Origin: Solirubrobacteraceae bacterium
GTDB lineage: Bacteria > Actinomycetota > Thermoleophilia > Solirubrobacterales > Solirubrobacteraceae
DNA: 5,239 bases
Reading direction: 5' to 3'
Assembly (NCBI GenBank): GCA_030043235.1
Contig: JASHYF010000254.1
Coordinates: 1-5,239, forward strand
Below, one piece after another: positions 1 through 4,516 of this stretch. Each line of letters starts with the position of its first letter. Position 1 is the first letter of the stretch. Under the pieces are notes generated by a model, which was given only the letters and a program-made list of their open reading frames with translations, was not told the origin of the DNA and did not search any database. The position numbers were made by a program, and so were the translations under genes.

Positions 1-78
1 GAACACGAGCGCGATCAGCGCCACCACCATCGCCGGCGAGGGCATCCGCACGCGCACGCGGGGCCGGCGGGCTCTCAT
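1..78 (-). CDS. N-terminal 26 residues of a membrane-anchored or exported protein (partial)
   Basis: An ATG at 78-76 on the minus strand shares its A with the TGA stop of ftsH (TGATG), so this gene is probably translationally coupled to ftsH and in the same operon. The frame stays open for 26 codons to the window edge. The visible peptide begins with seven basic-rich residues and VRVRM, followed by PSPAMVVALIALVF, which is a positive N-region running into a hydrophobic segment: a signal peptide or N-terminal anchor. From memory, a '(L/P)SPAxVVALIALFVALGGTxYA' start is very common on uncharacterised exported proteins of Solirubrobacterales, and this looks like one of them. No function can be assigned because the mature part is outside the window. 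The alternative is an unrelated small membrane protein. Confidence 0.55.
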   Translation of the reverse strand, partial: MRARRPRVRVRMPSPAMVVALIALVF

Positions 79-2264
79 CACGTCTGCTTGGGGTCGCGGG
101 TGGTGAAGCGCGGGGGCGCGGCCCTGCGCACCGGCGCCAACTCCTCCAGCGTGCTCTCCTGCACGGTGGAGAGCACCGCGTCGAGCGCCACCCCCGACAG
201 CGTCTCCTGCTCGAGCAGCGCCGTGGCCGTCTCCTCGACCGTGCTCCAGTTGCGGTCGAGGACCGCCGCCGCCCGCGCCTCGGCGTCGCCGACGAGACGC
301 TCGACCTCGTTGTCGATCAGGTTCAGCGTCTCCGGGCCGACGGAGCCGAGGTCCTGCAGCGAGGCGCCGAGGAACACCTCGCCGCTCTTCTCGCCGATCG
401 TCACCAGGCCGAGCGCTTCGGACATGCCGAAGGAGGTCACCATGCTGCGCGCCAGCGCGGTCGCCGCGTGCAGGTCGTCGTTGACCGTCGTCGAGGTGTG
501 ACCGAAGGCGATGCGCTCGCCGGCGAGGCCGGAGGTGATGACGATCAGCTGGGTTTCCAGGTCGGTCTTGGTCATGATCACCTGGTCGCGGTCGGAGAGC
601 ATGTGCGCGGCGGTGCCCAGCTGGCGCCCGCGCGCGACGATCGACAGCTTGCGCGTCGAGGTCGCATGCCCGAGCGCCTCGGTCACGACCGCGTGCGCGG
701 CCTCGTGGATCGCGATCAGCCAGCGCTCCTGTTCGGTGAGGATGTGGTGTTTGGCCGGTCCGGCCACCACGCGGTCGATCGCCTCCTCGAGCGCCGACTG
801 CTCGATCTGAACGCGGCCGTCGCGGACGCTCAGCAGCGCGGCCTCGTTGATCACGTTGGCGAGCTCGGCGCCGGTGAAGCCCGGCGTCTCGCGCGCGACC
901 TCCTCGAGCGAGGCGTCCGGCGCGAGCGGGCGCTTGCCGCCGTGCAGGCGCAGGATCTCCAGGCGCCCGTGCACGTCGGGGGTGTCGATCGTGACCTGGC
1001 GGTCGAAGCGCCCGGGGCGCAGCAGCGCCGGGTCGAGGATGTCCGGGCGGTTGGTCGCGCCCATCACCACGAGGCCGCCGTCGCCGGCGAAGCCGTCCAT
1101 CTCCACGAGGATCTGATTGAGCGTCTGCTCGCGCTCGTCGTTGCCCTGGCCGATGCCCGCGCCGCGCTTGCGCCCGGCGGCGTCGAGCTCGTCGATGAAG
1201 ATGATCGCGGGCGAGACCTTCCTGGCCTTGCGGAACAGGTCGCGCACGCGCGCCGCGCCGACGCCCACGAGCGACTCCACGAAGTCCGAGCCCGACAGCG
1301 AGAAGAAGGCCGCGTCCGCTTCGCCGGCTACGGCCTTGGCGAGCAGCGTCTTGCCCGTCCCCGGGGGCCCCACCAGCAGCACGCCCTTGGGCGCCGCCGC
1401 GCCCACCGCGAGGTACCTGCTCGGGTCGGCGAGATAGTCGCGGATCTCGCGCAGCTCGGCGACCGCTTCGCCCGCCCCCGCGACGTCGGCGAAGGTGACC
1501 CGGTCGGTCGTCCCCTTGCCCTTCTTGCGGCCCTTGCCGGTGAACTGCGAGAAGGCGGCGATGCCGCCAGCCGCCCCGTCCGCGCCCCAGCGCGTGAACA
1601 GCGAGAACAGGCACACGAGCAGGAGGATCGGGATCAGGAACTGGACGATGATCGCCTCGGTGCCCTTGCCCGACTGCTGATCGACGGTCACGGTCGCGCC
1701 GCTCGCGGTCAGTTCCTTGAGCAGCTGCTGGGTGATTGCCCCGGAGGCCGGGTATGCCGCCCACATGTGCTGGGAGACGCCGGCAGCCGGGGGTTCGACG
1801 ACGGTTCGGACGGTGCGCGCGCGCTTGCCGTGCGTGCCCTTGACGATCGTCGTGGTCGTGATGGGCGCGGGGACGCTTCCGCTGGCCGAGACCCGCGGCG
1901 CCTTTGCGGTCGTGCTCAGCTCGACGCGATCGTCGTGGTCGAGCAGCAGCGCCGTCGCAATGTCGTGCCTCCCGGCCAGCGTCTGCACCGTGCTCAGCGG
2001 CACCGGCCTACCCGAGCTGGCCGGCTTGATGTCTCCGAGCAGGGTCGCAAACGTGATCCCCAGGGCGATCGAGGCGAGCAGCAGGAACACGGACAGCGGG
2101 TCGCGCAGAAGCAGGCGGCGCGTGCCCACGCCGAGGTCGCCCAGCGTCACCAGCACCGGGTTGCGGCGTCGCGCCAGGCCCGAGCGCACGGCAGCCTTGC
2201 CGGTGGCCGGACCTCCCGCACCGTTGGTCGATGCGTCTGCGGATGGGATCGGGTCGTCTGTCAT
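78..2264 (-). CDS. ftsH: FtsH-family membrane AAA+ zinc metalloprotease (divergent paralogue)
   Basis: ATP-dependent, membrane-anchored protease that extracts and degrades membrane and cytosolic proteins, normally as a hexamer. With the ATG at 2264 it is 728 aa. Order of parts: basic cytoplasmic N-tail (1-54), TM1 (about 55-77), extracellular domain (about 78-203) with a Thr-rich stretch at 135-153, TM2 (about 204-226), AAA+ module with DVAGAGEA (260-267), Walker A GPPGTGKT (299-306), pore loop ESLVGVG (330-336), Walker B IIFIDELD (354-361), second region of homology from G402 with arginine fingers R416 and R419, and the protease domain with zinc motif HEAAH (520-524) and a probable third ligand D597 in VNDDL. 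All catalytic residues are present. Oddities: the pore aromatic is Leu332, HEAGH is HEAAH, STGA is STTV, and the N-terminal half is longer than in E. coli FtsH. Start: the frame extends to a TTG at 2357, but that adds a low-complexity Ala/Arg/Pro stretch. I prefer the ATG, although neither start has a good Shine-Dalgarno. It is divergent from pstS. Confidence 0.93.
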   Translation of the reverse strand: MTDDPIPSADASTNGAGGPATGKAAVRSGLARRRNPVLVTLGDLGVGTRRLLLRDPLSVFLLLASIALGITFATLLGDIKPASSGRPVPLSTVQTLAGRHDIATALLLDHDDRVELSTTAKAPRVSASGSVPAPITTTTIVKGTHGKRARTVRTVVEPPAAGVSQHMWAAYPASGAITQQLLKELTASGATVTVDQQSGKGTEAIIVQFLIPILLLVCLFSLFTRWGADGAAGGIAAFSQFTGKGRKKGKGTTDRVTFADVAGAGEAVAELREIRDYLADPSRYLAVGAAAPKGVLLVGPPGTGKTLLAKAVAGEADAAFFSLSGSDFVESLVGVGAARVRDLFRKARKVSPAIIFIDELDAAGRKRGAGIGQGNDEREQTLNQILVEMDGFAGDGGLVVMGATNRPDILDPALLRPGRFDRQVTIDTPDVHGRLEILRLHGGKRPLAPDASLEEVARETPGFTGAELANVINEAALLSVRDGRVQIEQSALEEAIDRVVAGPAKHHILTEQERWLIAIHEAAHAVVTEALGHATSTRKLSIVARGRQLGTAAHMLSDRDQVIMTKTDLETQLIVITSGLAGERIAFGHTSTTVNDDLHAATALARSMVTSFGMSEALGLVTIGEKSGEVFLGASLQDLGSVGPETLNLIDNEVERLVGDAEARAAAVLDRNWSTVEETATALLEQETLSGVALDAVLSTVQESTLEELAPVRRAAPPRFTTRDPKQT

Positions 2265-2387
2265 CTCTGGGCGGGACTGGATCCGTCCAGGCGACCATGC
2301 CGCCGCGGCCGCACGGGCCAGTGGACGGGCGGGCGCCGGATCGGACGACAGCTGCAAGCCTCACAGCAGACGCGTCGAAATGCAATG

Positions 2388-2407
2388 GCGTTCACAAAAA
2401 CGACACA
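2388..2407 (+). promoter_or_regulatory. Pho-box-like repeat A
   Basis: GCGTTCACAAAAACGACACA. Inside it TTCACA (2391-2396), a 5-bp spacer and GACACA (2402-2407) form two hexamers 11 bp apart, the second matching the first at 4 of 6 positions. Known PhoB/PhoP-type regulators bind direct repeats of this pitch; Bacillus PhoP prefers TT(A/C/T)ACA-like units and Streptomyces PhoP GTTCACC-like units. The 20-bp element recurs exactly at 2506-2525. It lies 123 bp from the ftsH ATG and on the shared side of both genes. Assignment to a PhoP-like regulator is inference from the motif and the pst context. Confidence 0.6.
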
Positions 2408-2419
2408 ACAGATGCCGGT

Positions 2420-2439
2420 GCGTTTACAAAATGTAAACA
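2420..2439 (+). promoter_or_regulatory. Pho-box-like repeat B, also a perfect palindrome
   Basis: GCGTTTACAAAATGTAAACA matches repeat A at 15 of 20 positions, keeping the GCGTT, ACAAAA and final ACA. It reads as TTTACA (2423-2428), a 5-bp spacer and TAAACA (2434-2439). It starts exactly 32 bp after repeat A, about three helical turns, and both copies are preceded by ATGC eleven bases before the first hexamer, so A and B form an imperfect 32-bp tandem repeat. The core 2422-2438 is also a perfect inverted repeat, GTTTACA-AAA-TGTAAAC, so a dimeric helix-turn-helix repressor is an alternative binder. Confidence 0.6.
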
Positions 2440-2445
2440 TCAGGT

Positions 2446-2460
2446 CCGGCGAGCAGCCGG
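2446..2460. repeat. Short inverted repeat CCGGC/GCCGG
   Basis: CCGGC (2446-2450), a 5-base loop GAGCA, and GCCGG (2456-2460). It lies between Pho-box-like repeats B and C and directly precedes a stronger inverted repeat. A five-base GC stem is common by chance in GC-rich DNA, so functional meaning is doubtful. Confidence 0.3.
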
Positions 2461-2463
2461 GAT

Positions 2464-2488
2464 CGCCTGCTGGCACATCGAGCAGGCG
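2464..2488. repeat. 8-bp inverted repeat CGCCTGCT/AGCAGGCG
   Basis: CGCCTGCT (2464-2471) and AGCAGGCG (2481-2488) are perfect reverse complements separated by nine bases. It could fold as an RNA hairpin in a leader transcript of either direction or be an operator. There is no T-tract after it on either strand, so I do not call it an intrinsic terminator. Its position between Pho-box-like repeats B and C makes a regulatory role possible. Confidence 0.45.
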
Positions 2489-2505
2489 TGACCACGGCGG
2501 CCGAA

Positions 2506-2525
2506 GCGTTCACAAAAACGACACA
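2506..2525 (+). promoter_or_regulatory. Pho-box-like repeat C
   Basis: An exact second copy of the 20-bp repeat A, 118 bp downstream in the same orientation. TTCACA is at 2509-2514 and GACACA at 2520-2525, 11 bp apart. It is the copy nearest pstS, 147 bp before the start codon, and the natural candidate for pst activation. A 20-bp exact match in a short intergenic region of otherwise GC-rich DNA is very unlikely to be chance. No clear -10 hexamer follows it at the usual distance, so the promoter itself remains unplaced. Confidence 0.6.
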
Positions 2526-2615
2526 CCAGCGAGAGCAGCACGCGACAGTCTTCGCCAACGGGGTGAGGCACATCGCGCTACCGCATCGTTCAACACCTCC
2601 TGCTGTTCCCCCACC

Positions 2616-2635
2616 TGAGCGTGCCAGTACGCTCA
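2616..2635 (+). repeat. Stem-loop in the pstS leader
   Basis: TGAGCGT (2616-2622) and ACGCTCA (2629-2635) are perfect reverse complements around a six-base loop; a G-T pair at 2623/2628 can extend the stem and leave a CCAG tetraloop. It ends 23 bases before the ribosome-binding site of pstS. It may be an mRNA structure affecting translation or stability, or a protein-binding site. There is no T-tract, so it is not a typical terminator. Confidence 0.45.
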
Positions 2636-2658
2636 CGCCGAGACAACTCCCAAAGTGC

Positions 2659-2665
2659 AAAGGAG
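2659..2665 (+). promoter_or_regulatory. Ribosome-binding site that fixes the pstS start
   Basis: AAAGGAG is a strong Shine-Dalgarno. It is followed after seven bases (CAACAAC) by TTG at 2673. It lies inside the longer frame that begins with GTG at 2655, and that GTG has no Shine-Dalgarno of its own, so the TTG is the better start. Confidence 0.85.
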
Positions 2666-2672
2666 CAACAAC

Positions 2673-3482
2673 TTGCGCGCGCATCGCACCCTCATCTTGA
2701 CCCTGATCCTCGCGCTCGCGCTGGCGGTCCCAGCCGCGGCCGTGGGCAGGCGCCTGCTCATCGGCGGCTCGACGTCCGTCCTGCCGCTCATGCAGAAACT
2801 CGCCGCCGCCTACCACAAGGCGTACCCCCGGATCCCTGAACCGGAGGTCGAGGGCGGCCAGACCGACATCGGCATCTCGGGCGTCGCCAGCGGTCGCTTC
2901 GACATCGGCGACGCGTCGCGCAACCCCGAACCGACCGACCCGCGGCACCTGGTCTTCACGAAGATCGCCGAGGACGGCGTGTGCATCATCACCAACGACG
3001 CCAACCCCGTCCCCAACCTCACCGAAGAAGAGGTCCAGGGCATCTTCACCGGCTCGATCCGCGACTGGAGCGAAGTCGAAGGCTCGAAGATCTCAGGCCC
3101 GATCGACCTGTTCGACCGCGACGGCGCTTCCGGTACGCAGGACGCCTTCCAGCACATCTTCCTCGGCGAAGAAAAAAAAATCTCGCCGGCCGCGACGGCG
3201 GAGTCATCCAACCCCCTCGAGCAGGACCAGGTCGCGGCCGACAAGGACGCGATCGGCTTCGTGTCCTTCCACTTCATCGGCGGCGTGCACGCGGTCGACT
3301 ACGAGGGCGTCGCCTGCAACCTCGCCAACGCCAAATCCGGCCAGTACGCGGGCGTTCGTAACTTCTGGATGGTCACGAAAGGGCCGCCGAAAGGCGAAGC
3401 GCTCAAGTTCATCGACTGGATCACCAGCGGCAACAAGGTGACCAAAGCGATCATCAGCTCCAGCTGGATCGCGATCCACTGA
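2673..3482 (+). CDS. pstS: Phosphate ABC transporter, substrate-binding protein PstS
   Basis: Extracytoplasmic phosphate-binding subunit of the high-affinity Pst transporter. It is 269 aa from the TTG at 2673. Residues 1-23 form a signal peptide: RAHR, a Leu/Ala-rich core, then a PAAA|V signal peptidase I-type site. Family hallmarks: GGSTSVLPL (31-39), FDIGDASR (76-83) whose D77 aligns with the phosphate-contacting Asp56 of E. coli PstS, and DRDGASGT (148-155) whose R149, S153, G154 and T155 align with E. coli R135, S139, G140 and T141 (aligned by eye). C104 and C215 could form a disulfide. Oddities: there is no lipobox cysteine, the usual Gly-Ser-Gly loop after the first strand reads VEGGQTDIG (59-67), and an A9 run encodes EEKKI at 166-170. 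pstC follows after 5 bp, so the two are co-transcribed. Upstream Pho-box-like repeats suggest induction by phosphate starvation. Confidence 0.95.
   Translation: MRAHRTLILTLILALALAVPAAAVGRRLLIGGSTSVLPLMQKLAAAYHKAYPRIPEPEVEGGQTDIGISGVASGRFDIGDASRNPEPTDPRHLVFTKIAEDGVCIITNDANPVPNLTEEEVQGIFTGSIRDWSEVEGSKISGPIDLFDRDGASGTQDAFQHIFLGEEKKISPAATAESSNPLEQDQVAADKDAIGFVSFHFIGGVHAVDYEGVACNLANAKSGQYAGVRNFWMVTKGPPKGEALKFIDWITSGNKVTKAIISSSWIAIH
3172..3180 (+). repeat. A9 homopolymer run inside pstS
   Basis: Nine consecutive A residues, reading GAA-GAA-AAA-AAA-ATC in frame (Glu-Glu-Lys-Lys-Ile, residues 166-170). The flanking DNA is strongly GC-rich and the genome otherwise uses AAG readily for Lys, so the run stands out. 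Runs of this length are known substrates for polymerase slippage. The uninterrupted PstS frame on both sides indicates that nine is the functional length. Confidence 0.9.
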
Positions 3483-3487
3483 CAGCG

Positions 3488-4516
3488 GTGGCAATCGGCG
3501 TCCCCTACCGATCAGCCCGCAAGGGGGTCGCCGCCACAGGCCAACACGGGGCTGTGAGGACCGACAGGCGCGCCGAGCTCACGCTCGGCGCGCTCGCGGT
3601 TGGGGTGCTGGCGCTGATCGCGCTGATGCTGGTCACCGTGATGATCAACGCGTGGCCGTCGTTCTCGGCCAACGGCCTCAGCTGGTTCGGCCCGGGCGGC
3701 GACGTCGTCAGCGAGTTCCGCGCGATGCAGGCCAGCGTGGCGCTGCCCGGCCACTCGCTGCTGTACTTCACCGCCTGGCCGCTGATCTGGGGAACGCTGG
3801 TGACCACGGTGCCCGCGGCGCTGATCGCGCTCGCGGTCTCGACGCTCGCGGCGATCTTCCTGACCGAGTTCGCCCCGGCGCCGGTGCGCCGCGTGCTGGA
3901 GCCGGTCGTGCGCCTGCTCGCCGGCATACCCTCGGTCGTCTACGGGCTGGTCGGGATCCTCGCGATCGTTCCCTGGATCAACGCCCACCTGATCAGCACC
4001 GCCCGCAAGGACTCGGTCCAGCACGTGGTCCAGCTCAACGGCGCCGACCTCACGACGGCCACGCTCGTCCTGACGATCATGATCCTGCCGATCATGATCG
4101 CCATCACCGCCAGCGCGCTGGCCGCCGTTCCCACCTCCTGGCGCGAGGGCTCCGCGGCGCTGGGCGTGAACCGCTGGCGAACGATCTGGCGCGTGTCGGT
4201 GCGCACGGCGCGGCCCGCGATCATGGCGGGCCTGGTGCTCGCGACGGCCCGCGCGCTGGGCGAGGCGATCATGCTCTCGATGCTCTCCGGCGGGCGCCCG
4301 TTCGCGGCCAACCCGCTCGACGGGCTCACGTTCCTCTTCGAGCCGGTGCAGCCGCTGGCGGCGACGATCGTCAAAGAATACGGCGGGCAGCCGGGCGGCC
4401 CGGTGGCGAGCACGATCTACGCGATCGCCGCGCTCCTGCTGTTCTCCGCCACGCTGCTGTCGTTCACCGCCTGGGCGGTCAAGCAGCCGCTCAAGCGCTA
4501 CGGGATCGGCGCCTGA
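3488..4516 (+). CDS. pstC: Phosphate ABC transporter, permease PstC
   Basis: Inner-membrane channel subunit that pairs with PstA and receives phosphate from PstS. It is 342 aa from GTG 3488. It has a basic cytoplasmic N-tail (1-29), TM1 (about 31-53), a long extracytoplasmic loop (54-96), then further membrane segments near 98-126, 143-165, 190-212, 246-264 and 308-331, giving six. The PstC signature AGIPSVVYG is at 145-153. The EAA loop that docks the ATPase PstB is E220-G-S-A-A-L-G226 followed by the ARPAI segment (241-245). The start is uncertain: GTG 3488 has no Shine-Dalgarno and would rely on coupling to the pstS stop 5 bp upstream; GTG 3554 (residue 23, RTDRRAEL) is a credible alternative that keeps all membrane segments. 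Its stop overlaps the pstA ATG. Confidence 0.95.
   Translation: MAIGVPYRSARKGVAATGQHGAVRTDRRAELTLGALAVGVLALIALMLVTVMINAWPSFSANGLSWFGPGGDVVSEFRAMQASVALPGHSLLYFTAWPLIWGTLVTTVPAALIALAVSTLAAIFLTEFAPAPVRRVLEPVVRLLAGIPSVVYGLVGILAIVPWINAHLISTARKDSVQHVVQLNGADLTTATLVLTIMILPIMIAITASALAAVPTSWREGSAALGVNRWRTIWRVSVRTARPAIMAGLVLATARALGEAIMLSMLSGGRPFAANPLDGLTFLFEPVQPLAATIVKEYGGQPGGPVASTIYAIAALLLFSATLLSFTAWAVKQPLKRYGIGA

Larger units (their letters stand above)
2265..2672. promoter_or_regulatory. Divergent control region between ftsH and pstS
   Basis: About 410 bp separate the two outward-facing starts. The stretch 2380-2440 and the elements around 2510 are much richer in A/T than the flanking genes, as expected for promoter and operator DNA. 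It contains three Pho-box-like repeats (2388-2407, 2420-2439, 2506-2525), short inverted repeats (2446-2460, 2464-2488, 2616-2635) and the pstS ribosome-binding site (2659-2665). I could not find convincing -35/-10 pairs for either direction, so transcription starts are not assigned. That is not surprising if the promoters are activator-dependent. No tRNA, known riboswitch or credible small gene is visible in it. Confidence 0.7.

Noticed and set aside
2265..2357. N-terminal extension of FtsH to a TTG start at 2357
   Set aside because: The extra 31 residues are low-complexity Ala/Arg/Pro without conservation hallmarks; the Shine-Dalgarno-like GAGG abuts the TTG too closely. Not excluded, but the ATG at 2264 is preferred.
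2386..2408. Possible sigma-70-like promoter toward ftsH (TTGTGT, 17 bp, TTGCAT on the minus strand)
   Set aside because: Only three of six matches in each hexamer, and it coincides with repeat A, so the match may simply reflect the repeat.
2388..2525. CRISPR array or mobile-element ends
   Set aside because: Only three copies, unequal spacing (32 and 86 bp), one copy divergent, no terminal inverted repeats, no target-site duplication and no transposase or cas gene nearby.
2424..2573. Small minus-strand frame of 49 codons (MCLTPLAK...) sharing the CVVFVNA peptide with another frame further along
   Set aside because: The shared peptide is only the translation of the duplicated 20-bp DNA repeat, the ATG has no ribosome-binding site at proper distance, and the frame runs through the regulatory repeats.
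2581..2601. Perfect minus-strand AGGAGGTG followed nine bases later by ATG
   Set aside because: The frame is ATG-CGG-TAG and stops after two codons. The same bases on the plus strand are the anti-Shine-Dalgarno-like tract noted separately; a two-codon leader is possible but unsupported.
468..2618. Very long plus-strand open frame (over 700 codons) opposite ftsH
   Set aside because: It lies antisense to a protein with all FtsH motifs, its translation is Arg/Ala/Gly/His-rich low-complexity sequence with no recognisable domain, and long antisense frames are expected in GC-rich genes.
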